A DNA stretch of 64,000 nt from Streptomyces sp. CG4. Its GTDB lineage: Bacteria > Actinomycetota > Actinomycetes > Streptomycetales > Streptomycetaceae. Below the pieces are notes generated by a model. The model worked only from the letters and a program-made list of their open reading frames with translations, did no database searches and was not told the DNA's origin. The stretch lies in assembly GCF_041080655.1 (NCBI RefSeq), contig NZ_CP163525.1, forward strand, positions 1,736,001-1,800,000, in the 5' to 3' direction. Numbering within the stretch: position 1 is the first letter of the stretch; each line of letters opens with the position of its first letter. A program made the position numbers and the translations under genes. Shown here piece by piece: positions 1-8,334 of the stretch.

Positions 1-300
1 GTGGACGGGGATGTCCGGGCAGTCGCCGGCCGGGACCAGTGAGCCGTCGGCGGGGATGGCGGCCAGCTCCAGGCTACGGCCGGATTCGGCGAGGCGGCGC
101 GCGGCCTCGGTGATGGCCAGCTGGCCTTCGGCGGACCAGCTGCGCAGCTCGGTCAGGTCGAGGACGACCGGCCCGGTGCCGCGGGCGACGACCCAGCCGA
201 TCGCACCGCTGAAACGGCGGACCGCCTCCGGGCCGAGATATCCGGCGACGGAGAGGATGCCGAGATCCTGCTCGATGGTGTAGCGCCAGTCGATGGTCAT
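1..300 (-). CDS. STAS-domain protein (anti-sigma factor antagonist-like), C-terminus beyond window
   Basis: The minus-strand reading frame starts at ATG 300-298 and stays open to the window edge, giving at least 100 residues. The order of a beta-strand start (IDWRYTIEQDLGILSVAGYL) and the stretch GPVVLDLTELRSWSAEGQLA matches the SpoIIAA/RsbV STAS fold. The LDLTELRSWS segment sits where a phosphorylatable Ser/Thr normally lies in antagonists. It lies 47 bases downstream of an RsbW-like ATPase gene, so the pair looks like a partner-switching module that controls a sigma factor. The target sigma factor is not visible. The C-terminal end is unseen. Confidence 0.75.
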   Translation of the reverse strand, partial: MTIDWRYTIEQDLGILSVAGYLGPEAVRRFSGAIGWVVARGTGPVVLDLTELRSWSAEGQLAITEAARRLAESGRSLELAAIPADGSLVPAGDCPDIPVH

Positions 301-347
301 ACGGGGGGAACTTCCTTGTGCAATGGCGGGGTGAGGCCGGGGCCTGA

Positions 348-773
348 TCACAGGGGCAGGGTGATCCAGATGCTTTTGCCCTTGCCGTCGGGGTCCGCGC
401 GGACGACCGCGGTGCCGCCCAGGCCGAGTACGAGCTCCATCACGGTGCCCAGGCCGCCGCTGCCCGTTCCGGCGACCGCGCCGTACAAGGGCGGCTGGTA
501 GGGGTGGCGGTCGTGGACGGCGAAGACGAAGCAGTCCGGGCCGGCCGCGTAGAAGACCGTGATCTTGGGGGAAAGGACGGCGGCGTGCCGGACGCTGTTG
601 GCGACCAGCTCGCTCAGGATCAGCAGCGCCGGATCAACGGTGGAGTGCCGCAGCCCGATGCCCCATTCCACCAGGGTCTGCTCGGCGGTCTCCCGGGCCA
701 CTCGGACCGCGGCCGGGATGGTGGGCAGGGTGAGCATGTGGTGGTGTGGCAGTGCTTCCAGTTGTGTGGTCAT
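348..773 (-). CDS. ATP-binding protein, RsbW/SpoIIAB-like anti-sigma regulatory factor (HATPase_c_2)
   Basis: The 141-residue product has the N-box ILSELVANSVRHA near residues 52-64 and a glycine-rich G-box region (GTGSGGLGTVMELV) near residue 103. This is the usual layout of the short HATPase domain found in many Streptomyces anti-sigma or orphan regulators. The start ATG (773-771) overlaps the stop of the preceding split-barrel gene by 4 bases, indicating translational coupling. It is predicted to be cytoplasmic, binding ATP and a sigma factor or an STAS antagonist. The STAS gene immediately downstream is the obvious candidate partner, which is inference from gene order. Confidence 0.8.
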   Translation of the reverse strand: MTTQLEALPHHHMLTLPTIPAAVRVARETAEQTLVEWGIGLRHSTVDPALLILSELVANSVRHAAVLSPKITVFYAAGPDCFVFAVHDRHPYQPPLYGAVAGTGSGGLGTVMELVLGLGGTAVVRADPDGKGKSIWITLPL

Positions 774-1183
774 CGCTTGTCCGTTCCCCGGATGAGGCGG
801 AATCCGGTGACCGTCTGCGGGTGGATGCGGACGACGGTGTCGTGCGGGCCGTGGGCCCAGCCGGCGAGTGTGCGCCGGTAGTGGGCGGCCTCGTCCGGAT
901 CACTGATCACCTCGGCCGGTCCGGAAGCGGTCACCGTCCAGCCGGTGCCGGTCGCGGCCTGGACCGCGTCGGCGTGATAGGCCGCGGTCAGCGGAACGAC
1001 AGCCGGCTGAACCGGCGTGCGCACGACCAGCCGGCCGTACTCCCACACATGCCGAGCGGGCCGTACGACGGTCGCCTCACGCTGCACGAACACCAGCCGC
1101 CCCAGCTCCGCCCCTTCCAGCAGCCACAGTGCTTCCGCACCGGAGACCTCGACCATGCGCAGGGTGCTGGAGGACGTGCTCAT
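770..1183 (-). CDS. Pyridoxamine 5'-phosphate oxidase-like FMN-binding split-barrel protein
   Basis: The protein is 137 residues. The segments LEGAELGRLVF, VVPLTAAYHADAV and GTGWTVTASGPAEVI follow the PPOX-class split barrel found in many actinobacterial flavin- or F420-binding proteins. It overlaps the genes on both sides by 4 bases (ATGA), so it is a middle member of a five-gene operon. The substrate is not predictable. Placement between an anion transporter and sigma regulators suggests a stress-linked redox role, but that is inference. Confidence 0.75.
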   Translation of the reverse strand: MSTSSSTLRMVEVSGAEALWLLEGAELGRLVFVQREATVVRPARHVWEYGRLVVRTPVQPAVVPLTAAYHADAVQAATGTGWTVTASGPAEVISDPDEAAHYRRTLAGWAHGPHDTVVRIHPQTVTGFRLIRGTDKR

Positions 1184-2916
1184 CGGACTGATTCCTCGCT
1201 GGTGTCGGTGTGCTTCGGGCTCGTCTTCTGCGCGGGAACGGCGGACAGGACTCCGGCCAGCTCCAGGTGAGCGCGGGCGGCGCTGATCGCCTCCGGTGTC
1301 GTCGCATACTCCCGGCCCCCGTGCCGCAGCAGCTCCAGCGCGCCGACGGAGTCGAGGACCTGCCGCTGACCGGGACGTATCCCCGAGGCCAGGACGACGG
1401 TGCCGCGACGGTTCAGCTTCTCCACGGCGTCCTTCAGGACGAGGGCACCGGTGGCGTCCATCGTGGACACCCGCGACATCCGCAACACGACCACCCGTAC
1501 GTCCGCGACCTCGGTCAGCTCCAGCAGGAAGCGGTGCGCGGCGGCGAAGAACAGCGGCCCGTCGATGCGGTAGGCGACGATGTGCTCGGCGAGCAGTGCG
1601 TGCTCCTCGGCCGTGTGGTCGCCGTGGTCGAGCGGCATCTGGTCCAGGCGGGCCTGCTTGGCCACCGCACGCAGCGCGAGGGCGCCCGCGACGACCAGCC
1701 CGATGATCACCGCGTAGACGAGATCAAGGGCGAGGGTCGCGACCGCGGTGAGGACAAGTATCGCGGCGTCGGACCGCGTGGCCTTCGCCATCGCCCTCAG
1801 CGAGCCGACCTCGACCATGCGGATCGCGGTGGCCAGCAGGACGCCGGCCAGTGCAGCGAGCGGGATCTTCGACACCAGGGGTGCCGCCGCGAAGACGATC
1901 ACGGCGAGAACGGCGGCGTGGGTGAGGGCGGCCAGCCGGGAGCCGGCGCCCGTGCGGACGTTGACGGCCGTGCGGGCGATCGCGCCGGTGGCCGGGACGC
2001 CGCCGAACAGCGGGGCGGCGATGTTGGCCAGGCCCTGGCCGAGCAGCTCCCGGTCCGGGTCGTGCCGCTGCCCCACGGTCATCGCGTCGGCGGCGGCCGC
2101 GGACATCAGCGACTCCAGCGCGGCCAGCGCGGCCACCGCCACCGCCGGGGCGAGCAGCGAACCGAGCGAGCCGAGGTGGAGGAAGGACAGGGAGGGCGCG
2201 GGAAGTCCCGCGGGCAGATCACCGATCGGCTTCACGTCCAGGTGGGCGGCCTGGACCACGGCCGTGGCGGCGATCACGGCGACGATGGAGAACGGCACGG
2301 TCGGCCGCCACCGCGCCCCGGCCAGCATCAGCACGACCACGGCGCCCGCGAGCCCGAAGGCGGTCCAGTGCGGGGACTTCACGAACTCCTCGACCGCGTG
2401 CCAGGTGACGACGAGCACCTTGTCGCCCTCGGGCCTGGGCACGCCCAGAGCGTTCGGCACCTGCTGGAGCCCGATCACACCGGCGATGCCGAGGGTGAAG
2501 CCCTCGATCACCGGTGCCGGCACGTACTGCATGTAGCGCCCGGCCCTGAGCGCGGCGAGGACGACGAGCATCGCCCCCGCCATCAGACCCACCGTGAGAA
2601 CGGCGGTCGCACCGTACTGGGCGACGATCGGCACCAGCACCACCGTCATTGCGCCGGTCGGCCCCGAGACCTGCAGATTCGAGCCGCCGAAGACCGCCGC
2701 CAGCGCACCGGCCACCACCGCGGTCGCCAGGCCCGCCTCCGCGCCCAGGCCCGAGGAGACGCCGAAGCCGAGGGCGAGCGGCAGCGCCACGATCGCCACG
2801 GTAAGCCCCGCGAGCAGATCCCGGCGCGGATCACGCCGTACCTGCGCCAGATCGGAGCGGGAGGGCAGCATCGAGGTGATCCGGGCCCGAACCGTCTGGA
2901 CGACAATGCTGCTCAT
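1180..2916 (-). CDS. SulP family inorganic anion transporter with C-terminal STAS domain
   Basis: The product is 578 residues, normal for SulP/SLC26 carriers. The N-terminal two thirds hold many hydrophobic segments and the SulP signature GLTVAIVALPLALGFGVSSGLG near residues 38-60. A cytoplasmic STAS domain follows from about residue 430 (HIVAYRIDGPLFFAAAHRF, DATGALVLKDAVEKL). It is predicted to move sulfate, bicarbonate or a related anion across the cytoplasmic membrane. The start ATG overlaps the ArsR stop by 4 bases. Some small SulP proteins are bicarbonate carriers, so substrate assignment is uncertain. Confidence 0.88.
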   Translation of the reverse strand: MSSIVVQTVRARITSMLPSRSDLAQVRRDPRRDLLAGLTVAIVALPLALGFGVSSGLGAEAGLATAVVAGALAAVFGGSNLQVSGPTGAMTVVLVPIVAQYGATAVLTVGLMAGAMLVVLAALRAGRYMQYVPAPVIEGFTLGIAGVIGLQQVPNALGVPRPEGDKVLVVTWHAVEEFVKSPHWTAFGLAGAVVVLMLAGARWRPTVPFSIVAVIAATAVVQAAHLDVKPIGDLPAGLPAPSLSFLHLGSLGSLLAPAVAVAALAALESLMSAAAADAMTVGQRHDPDRELLGQGLANIAAPLFGGVPATGAIARTAVNVRTGAGSRLAALTHAAVLAVIVFAAAPLVSKIPLAALAGVLLATAIRMVEVGSLRAMAKATRSDAAILVLTAVATLALDLVYAVIIGLVVAGALALRAVAKQARLDQMPLDHGDHTAEEHALLAEHIVAYRIDGPLFFAAAHRFLLELTEVADVRVVVLRMSRVSTMDATGALVLKDAVEKLNRRGTVVLASGIRPGQRQVLDSVGALELLRHGGREYATTPEAISAARAHLELAGVLSAVPAQKTSPKHTDTSEESVR

Positions 2917-3254
2917 CGGGCGGCGACCTCGGCTTCCCGCAGCTCGGCCAGCAGCTCGTTCCGCCCGGCGAGCATCTCGGTCAGGATCCGCCGCGCGGCC
3001 CTCATCAGGTCCGCGACGTCACCGCCGGCCAGCTCGTAGACGACGGTCGAGCCCTCACGAGCAGACGTGACGATCCCCGAGCGGCGCAGCACCGCCAGCT
3101 GCTGCGACAGGCTCGACGGCTCCACCTCGATCGCGGCCAGCAGCTCCCGCACCGGCATCGGCCCGTCCTGCAACAGCTCCAGCACCCGTATCCGTACGGG
3201 ATGCCCCAGCATCCGGAAGAACTCCGCCTTCGCCTGGTACAGCGGAACCGACAC
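2913..3254 (-). CDS. ArsR/SmtB-family winged-helix transcriptional regulator
   Basis: The 113-residue protein contains the ArsR winged-helix pattern: FFRMLGHPVRIRVLELL, then VEPSSLSQQLAVLRRSGIV as recognition helix and EGSTVVYEL as wing. No cysteine pair is present, so the classical metal-thiolate sensing sites are absent and the signal is unknown. The GTG start at 3254 has GAGGGG shortly upstream. It is the first gene of the operon ArsR-SulP-PPOX-HATPase-STAS and probably autoregulates it through the palindrome at 3352-3371. Confidence 0.85.
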   Translation of the reverse strand: MSVPLYQAKAEFFRMLGHPVRIRVLELLQDGPMPVRELLAAIEVEPSSLSQQLAVLRRSGIVTSAREGSTVVYELAGGDVADLMRAARRILTEMLAGRNELLAELREAEVAAR

Positions 3255-3351
3255 GACCCCTCAGCTTCCTTCGCACAGCCCCGCCCAGGGCGAGACACAC
3301 AGAAGCTGCACTCGTGGCCACATGCGAGCACAGCGGACTCAGCATCTAACC

Positions 3352-3371
3352 AATTGCGAAATTTAGCAATT
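3352..3371. promoter_or_regulatory. Palindromic operator candidate upstream of the ArsR-SulP operon
   Basis: AATTGC and GCAATT are separated by 8 bases in an AT-rich patch about 100 bases upstream of the arsR-type start. This size and symmetry suit an ArsR-family dimer. The surrounding AT-richness, unusual here, fits a promoter region. Confidence 0.5.
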
Positions 3372-3410
3372 CCACTATCCTAATTAGGCCGATTTGTCAT
3401 GATCGGGGAG

Positions 3411-3629
3411 CTACCCGCTGTTGGGCCAGTCGTACGGTCCGCCACCGCGCCAGTCGATCAGCTCGGGGTCGTCGATGGTGGTGTCAGCGGCAGGCAGGCC
3501 CTCCTGGTGCAGGAATTCGAGCACGTCGAAAAGGTTGTAGGCAGTGCCCACGGACTCACCGCGGATCGTCACCCGCCGTCCGCCGTCCTGCGCGGGCGGG
3601 AACACCACCACCGGAGGCCGCCCGTCCAT
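3411..3629 (-). CDS. Conserved small hypothetical protein (72 aa)
   Basis: This is a 72-residue acidic product starting at ATG 3629-3627 and ending DWPNSG. Codon use is GC3-rich as in neighbouring genes, which supports real coding. Segments such as VVVFPPAQDGGRRVTI and LFDVLEFLHQEGLP give one short beta and one helical section, but no recognised domain. It is transcribed in the same direction as the EF-hand gene upstream of it. The function is unknown. Confidence 0.55.
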   Translation of the reverse strand: MDGRPPVVVFPPAQDGGRRVTIRGESVGTAYNLFDVLEFLHQEGLPAADTTIDDPELIDWRGGGPYDWPNSG

Positions 3630-3811
3630 GACACCAGCATGCCCCGCAAACGGGCCGGCAGGCAGCTCCGCACCATGGAATACAGAGCAGCAGACGAGTC
3701 GGGCCTGCCGTCCACCCAGTCGTGGACCGCGGTGACCGCCGGGTCACGGGTGTCGGCGGGGGCTCGGCGGCGGACGATGCCTTCGAGCGGCCCACGGCAC
3801 GCTGTCTACGG

Positions 3812-4297
3812 CTATCGGGGCCCAAGGGGACCGAGCAGCTCGCTGCTGCCGGCCTGCGGATCGGTGCTGGTGTTGTACTCAAGGGTCGCTTCGATCATCT
3901 CGTCGATGGTCAAGGAGCCGTCCTGGTCCACGTCAAGCCTGGCGAACGCCCTCTCGGCATCGGTTGCCGAGACGCCGAAAGCCCGGAAGATGCCCCGGTG
4001 TTCGGCCATGCTCACCTTGCCGTCTCCGTCACGGTCCATCGCCTCGAACAGGCGCCTTCGCAGCTCCTCCCGTTTCCGGGTGTGCGCGGCGACGGCGCCG
4101 GCCCGGGCCGCTTCGAGCTTGTCCGTGATGAATTCATCGAGGGAGATGCGCTGGTCGCCGTCGACGCCCATGCGCGCGGCCATGTCCTCCCACACCTCCT
4201 GGAAGACGGCGGTGACAGCGGCCGCGCCCTGTGAACCCGGCGCCAAGAGGCTGTCGTTGATTTTTTCCGCGAGGGTCTGGAATTCTCCCTCCTTCAT
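3812..4297 (-). CDS. EF-hand calcium-binding protein (calmodulin-like)
   Basis: The product is 161 residues. Two canonical EF-hand loops are present at about residues 88-99 (DRDGDGKVSMAE) and 122-133 (DVDQDGSLTIDE). A third loop at 44-55 (GVDGDQRISLDE) has Gly in place of the first Asp and is probably weak. Streptomyces calmodulin-like proteins usually have four hands, and the first appears missing. The frame stays open upstream of the chosen ATG (…NPAACDAVQR) without another ATG, so the 5' end may be truncated. It is likely a cytosolic calcium sensor or buffer. Confidence 0.8.
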   Translation of the reverse strand: MKEGEFQTLAEKINDSLLAPGSQGAAAVTAVFQEVWEDMAARMGVDGDQRISLDEFITDKLEAARAGAVAAHTRKREELRRRLFEAMDRDGDGKVSMAEHRGIFRAFGVSATDAERAFARLDVDQDGSLTIDEMIEATLEYNTSTDPQAGSSELLGPLGPR

Positions 4298-4392
4298 TCC
4301 TCTCTGGACCGCGTCGCACGCCGCAGGATTACGGGAGATGCCCCGTTCGGGCGTTACCCGCCCGCGGTGCTGGGCGGCCCGTGGCGAGGACT

Positions 4393-4611
4393 TCAGCGCG
4401 AGGCTTCGGCTCCGCCGCCGCTGCGGACACGTTCAAGGACCTCCTGGTGGAGGGCGGCGAGCCCGGCGGGCGGAATCGGGGAGAGGCTGCCGGTGAGGGT
4501 GTACCACTCGTCGGCTTGCGCGTACTGGATGGCGACGTGGGCACGCCCGTCTGCGAGGGCCTTGGTGGCGACGGTCAGTTCGCCCGTGATGACGCCGACT
4601 TCTTCAGTCAT
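4393..4611 (-). CDS. Conserved small hypothetical protein (72 aa)
   Basis: Starting from ATG 4611-4609 the product begins MTEEVGVITGELTVATKALA and ends with VRSGGGAEASR. The middle (HVAIQYAQADEWYTLTGSLS) is compact and well-coded. The frame extends further upstream, but that extension overlaps the antisense nuclease remnant and is unlikely to be real. No domain is recognised. Its start codon overlaps the 5' end of the broken HNH gene on the other strand, which suggests a rearrangement brought them together. Confidence 0.5.
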   Translation of the reverse strand: MTEEVGVITGELTVATKALADGRAHVAIQYAQADEWYTLTGSLSPIPPAGLAALHQEVLERVRSGGGAEASR

Positions 4612-5121
4612 GGCACCGCCAGGTCCAGCGGTGTGCCTGGCCGGCTTCCTCCCGGCCGTCGCCACCCCTGCCTCCGCGGCCCCTCTGTCCCACCGCAGTG
4701 CACCGGCGCTGCATCGAGATCTGCCGGAGCCACCGACTGCCGACGTCGCCCTCAAGGAGCTTGGCGAGCTCAAGGTCGAGGCCCCCTACGAGGCGCCCGG
4801 CTACACGCGGGCCAAGTTCCCCCACTGGGCCAAGGTGTACGGGCAAGGCGACACCCGTGAAGTCGTGCTCTCGCGTGACGGACAAGACGTCACCCAGGAC
4901 TCCATGTGGCCAATGATCTCGATCACTCGCAGCTGATCGCCGTCTCCGCTGGATCGAACCGCTCGAAGGGCGACCAATCCCCGGACGAATGGGCGCCGTC
5001 GAACGAGGACTACTGGTGCACCTACTCACGGGCCTGGACCGACATCAAGTACGTGTACGGGCCGGGCATCACGACCGATGAGAAGACGAAGCTCGTCAAG
5101 ATGCTCAGCACCTGCGACTGA
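4610..5121 (+). pseudogene. Secreted HNH-type (DUF1524-like) nuclease, broken by internal deletion and frame change
   Basis: The first part (from about 4610) encodes the end of a signal peptide (LAGFLPAVATPASAAP) and a mature start with LKELGELKVEA, GYTRAKFPHW and TREVVLSRDGQDV. This is the N-terminal half of secreted actinobacterial DUF1524/HNH nucleases. At about 4905 the frame switches and the C-terminal part resumes as ANDLDHSQLIAVS, NRSKGDQSP and YWCTYSRAWTDIKYVYG, ending at 5121. The roughly 50 residues normally between these blocks, including the catalytic Asp-x-Asp-His core, are absent. The original start and most of the signal peptide are also missing. It should be inactive. Confidence 0.75.
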
Positions 5122-5320
5122 CGCCGCGGGTACCGGCTCCGGTGCTGCGACCGTGTGGGCGCAGCGCCGGGGCCAGGACGCCGCCCGGAGACCCCGCCAT
5201 GGCCTGCACTGAGCAGCAAAAGCAGATCGACAACGCGCCGCCCGGCCCTCGAGCACAGCCTCGGTGTCGCTCTCGCGATGCGTGGAATTCGCCACAATTC
5301 ACTCCCTTCAGGAGGGATGA

Positions 5321-5425
5321 ATGCGTAAAAGTGGTTCTTTGCTGCTGGTTGCCGCTGCTGCGGTGACCAGCTCCAGGGATTCAATGACCAGCGGCATGGG
5401 AGCAGCGTTTGATCACGGTAGGTAA
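5321..5425 (+). CDS. Short ORF with strong ribosome site; signal-peptide-like leader or gene remnant
   Basis: An ATG at 5321 is preceded by GGAGGGATGA and encodes 34 residues. It begins MRKSGSLLLVAAAAVTSS, which resembles a signal peptide, and ends at TAA 5423-5425. It overlaps the TTG start of the L,D-transpeptidase in another frame. It may be the surviving 5' end of a deleted secreted-protein gene whose promoter and ribosome site now serve the next gene, or a true leader peptide. Neither can be decided from sequence alone. Confidence 0.3.
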   Translation: MRKSGSLLLVAAAAVTSSRDSMTSGMGAAFDHGR

Positions 5426-6650
5426 GCGACATACCAGGCTGATGGCTACGGCCGGCGTACTCGGCGGCGTCCTCACGCTCACTGCCCTTGGCGGCACCAG
5501 CAACGCCGCCACCAGCGGAAACGGCGCCGGGGATCACTCGAAGCCGCAGGCGCGGGGAGGCCAGGTGGGCGCCCAGGACGCTTCCGACGCCCGAATAAGG
5601 ATCACGCCTGGGCAAGGTGCCTACGACGTCGGGATCAACCGCCCCGTGAAGGTCACCGTCAGCAACGGCAAGCTCACCAAGGTGACCATGACGGCCGTCG
5701 CGACCGGCGCCGAGATTCCGGGCACCCTGTCCGCAGACGGCACGTCCTGGCAGTCGAACGGCCGACTGGAGCGAGCCACCCGATATCAGGTCGCCGCGGA
5801 GGGCGAGGACGCCAAGGGCCGCTCCGCCACCGGGAACGCCACGATCACCACGGTCTCCCCGGCCAACGACTTCATCGGGCACCTCTCCCCCGAGGACGGC
5901 TCGATCGTCGGCGTGGGCATGCCGGTGACGGTCTCCTTCGACAGAGCGATCAGCGACAAGGCCGCAGTGGAGTCGGAGATCCAGGTCAGCTCCAGCAGCG
6001 GGCAGCGGGTCGTCGGTCACTGGTTCAACGACGACCGTCTGGACTTCCGCCCCGAGAGCTACTGGAAGCCCGGCTCCACCGTCACCGTCAAGCTCACCCG
6101 CAACGGCATCCAGAAGACGGTCACGTTCAAGATCGGCCGGAGCCAGATCAGCACGGTCGACGTCAGGACGAAGCAGATGACCGTCGTACGGGACGGCAAG
6201 ACGATCAGGACCATTCCGATCTCGTCCGGCAGCCCCGAGCACCCGACGTACAACGGTCGGATGGTCATCTCCGAGAAGTTCCGGCAGATCCATATGAACG
6301 GTGCGAGCGTCGGCCTCACGAAGCAGGACGGCAAGCCCGCGTACGACATCAATGACGTACCGCACGCCATGCGCCTGACCGACTCGGGCACGTTCATCCA
6401 CGGCAACTACTGGGGTGGCGACTCGATCTTCGGCAAGGTCAACACCAGCCACGGCTGCGTGGGCCTGCCGGACGTCAAGGGCGGCGGCGACGGCAAGCAG
6501 CCCGCCGCGTGGTTCTTCGACAACTCGATGATCGGTGACGTCGTGATGGTCAAGAACTCCGCGGACAAGACCATGTTGGCCCCGGACAACGGCCTCAGCG
6601 ACTGGAACATGCCGTGGACCGAGTGGACCGCGGGCAGCGCGACCAGCTGA
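5409..6650 (+). CDS. Secreted L,D-transpeptidase (YkuD domain) with Ig-like domains
   Basis: The product is about 413 residues from a TTG start. A signal peptide (LMATAGVLGGVLTLTALGG) is followed by two Ig-like domains, and the YkuD catalytic domain starts at about residue 240. The active-site motif is clear: HGNYWG, then NTSHGCVGL with the catalytic Cys, then the WNMPW tail. It cross-links peptidoglycan 3-3 and acts outside the membrane. Many Streptomyces homologues are lipoproteins with a Cys in the signal-peptide end. Here the corresponding region reads LTALGGTSNA without Cys, so the protein is probably secreted rather than lipid-anchored. The start choice is uncertain. Confidence 0.88.
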   Translation: MITVGKRHTRLMATAGVLGGVLTLTALGGTSNAATSGNGAGDHSKPQARGGQVGAQDASDARIRITPGQGAYDVGINRPVKVTVSNGKLTKVTMTAVATGAEIPGTLSADGTSWQSNGRLERATRYQVAAEGEDAKGRSATGNATITTVSPANDFIGHLSPEDGSIVGVGMPVTVSFDRAISDKAAVESEIQVSSSSGQRVVGHWFNDDRLDFRPESYWKPGSTVTVKLTRNGIQKTVTFKIGRSQISTVDVRTKQMTVVRDGKTIRTIPISSGSPEHPTYNGRMVISEKFRQIHMNGASVGLTKQDGKPAYDINDVPHAMRLTDSGTFIHGNYWGGDSIFGKVNTSHGCVGLPDVKGGGDGKQPAAWFFDNSMIGDVVMVKNSADKTMLAPDNGLSDWNMPWTEWTAGSATS

Positions 6651-6953
6651 CACCGCGTCACTCCGCGCATACGAACCTGAATCCCTTCCGCCAGGCGGCG
6701 GCCGACTCCATGCCGGTCGCCGCCTGCGGCGTCAGAGCACTCGAACAGCCCTCGCCCCGGGGAGTCTCCCCCGCCGATGCCTGGCAGCGGCTGTCCTGCG
6801 GCGACGGTACGAAAGGCCCGCGGGCCTACGGCTGGGCCGCGGCCGAACCGCCCGCCGAGGAGGTCCGCCGCCATGTCGGCTGGTGCCGACGTAATCCCCC
6901 GGCTCACCATGGCGGAGATCCGACGACTCGGGGACACACTCCTGCCCCGCGTG
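6651..6953. other. Intergenic space between convergent genes
   Basis: This 303-base stretch separates the L,D-transpeptidase from the convergent ligase gene. A weak GC-rich inverted repeat (about 6694-6724, GGCGGC…GCCGCC) could end transcription. No coding region was recognised. It forms the left edge of the biosynthetic cluster. Confidence 0.4.
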
Positions 6954-8123
6954 CTAGGAACCGCTTCCCAGTGCGTCCTGCCACACCGCGGTCGGCGTCT
7001 TGTTCGTCCTCGTGATGCGGCGCAACCGGTCGACCCGGCGGGCGGAGATCGCCTCGGGGTGCTGGCTGTCGACGGTGCCGAGTCGCACGTGACTCCCCGT
7101 CAGCCAGCTCCGGACGGCTTCCGGGGCAGCCGTGCCGGTGTATTCGACGGTCATCGAACGCGCCGAGTCGGCCATGTCGGTGTCGCGAACCAACACGAGC
7201 TGGGCGTCCACGACGTCCGGGCAGTGCCGGGCGCGGTCGACGATGTCGGCGATGTTGACATAGTTGCCGAGCAGGCTGAAACCGTCGTCAGCACGCCCCA
7301 GGACCCGAAACGCGTCCCCGCGTCCGCAGCGGCACTCCGCTGCCTCGATGCGGTCACCGAGGCGATAACGAACGACGGGCACGGTCCATCCATCGCCGGC
7401 CCGGGTCAGCAAGGCACCCGCGTCTTCCAACTCGAAGATCTGGTCCGCGAGCAGATGGAGCGTCGTCTCGTCGCACTCCGGCCGGTTGGACCCCATCGCC
7501 CAGGTCTCGACCGAGCCATAGATGCCCCACAGCCGCACATCGGGAAAGGCTTGCCGAACCAGCTCCCGCTTGGCCTCCGTCCATGCCTCGCCCATCCAGA
7601 TGATGGTCTTGACCGGCGGCTTCACGCCAGTCTTGAGCACGGTCTCGGCGAAGTCGGCGAGAACGGACGGAACGCTGGCCAGCGCGCTGACGCCGACCTC
7701 GCGGAGCATCGGAAGCCGGAGCTCGAGTTCCTCGGCCGTCATCGGCCCCGAGGGAATCACCGTGGATTCGGTACGCTCGGCGAGCTTCTGGACGAAATAG
7801 TGGGTACCCCACATGCGGCCCGCGTCGTAGAGGTTGAGCACGACATCGCCGATGCCCAACGGGCTCCAGACCGGCAGGAGTCGGTCAAAGGCCATGTGGT
7901 GGGGCAGGTATGTCAGCTTCGGGGTGCCCGTGGTGCCGCCGCTGGAGACGAGCACGCTGCCGTCACGTTCGGCCGCCGCCCTGGTCGTCGCCGTTATCTC
8001 GGCAGGACCGCAGATCTCCAGGTCGGAAAGCTCTTTTGCCCCGTCGGGGACTGCCTTCCCGCCGGACGAAGCGATCATCCGGGCGTGCGCGAGCAGAATC
8101 TCCCGGTCGATGGTTCCGATCAT
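6954..8123 (-). CDS. Adenylate-forming ligase, phenylacetate-CoA-ligase-like
   Basis: The chosen start is ATG 8123-8121 (MIGTIDREILLAHA) with CAGGAG upstream, giving 389 residues. Motifs of the ANL superfamily are visible: the P-loop VLVSSGGTTGTPK, the WGIYGSVETW motif and the YRLGDRIEAAEC hinge region. No carrier-protein domain is present, so the acyl-adenylate is passed to an amine, a thiol or an intramolecular hydroxyl. In belactosin/cystargolide clusters, stand-alone AMP-ligases are linked to beta-lactone closure or amide coupling. Which step this one performs is not decidable here. It is transcribed divergently from the ATP-grasp gene. Confidence 0.8.
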   Translation of the reverse strand: MIGTIDREILLAHARMIASSGGKAVPDGAKELSDLEICGPAEITATTRAAAERDGSVLVSSGGTTGTPKLTYLPHHMAFDRLLPVWSPLGIGDVVLNLYDAGRMWGTHYFVQKLAERTESTVIPSGPMTAEELELRLPMLREVGVSALASVPSVLADFAETVLKTGVKPPVKTIIWMGEAWTEAKRELVRQAFPDVRLWGIYGSVETWAMGSNRPECDETTLHLLADQIFELEDAGALLTRAGDGWTVPVVRYRLGDRIEAAECRCGRGDAFRVLGRADDGFSLLGNYVNIADIVDRARHCPDVVDAQLVLVRDTDMADSARSMTVEYTGTAAPEAVRSWLTGSHVRLGTVDSQHPEAISARRVDRLRRITRTNKTPTAVWQDALGSGS

Positions 8124-8334
8124 GATTCTCCTGGCAAATCGATGAAGGGACACGGTCACGCGCGAAATACGCTGTTGATTCACTCGAATAATTCGCACAC
8201 CGTGTGGCACTGGGTCAAATTGATCCTATGCAACCTGCGACGGAGCGGTCCAATAATGATTTTTGATCGGTCGATAACAACTCCTGCAAGTAATCGCCAT
8301 TGTCGACGTACTGTTGTGTATGGAAAATAGCGGG
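8124..8334. promoter_or_regulatory. Divergent promoter region between ligase and ATP-grasp genes
   Basis: This 211-base, unusually AT-rich region lies between two divergent biosynthetic genes. It contains the perfect small palindrome CGAATAATTCG at 8185-8195. A regulator encoded in the cluster (XRE, LuxR-type or LysR) could act here. No promoter hexamers are assigned. Confidence 0.45.

Noticed and set aside
1210..3039. A 609-codon open frame on the plus strand
   Set aside because: It lies antisense to the SulP transporter, is rich in Arg, Gly, His and Gln, has no domain, and reflects GC3 bias of the real gene.
6777..8330. A 517-codon plus-strand frame
   Set aside because: It is antisense to the phenylacetate-CoA-ligase-like gene, whose ANL motifs are unmistakable.
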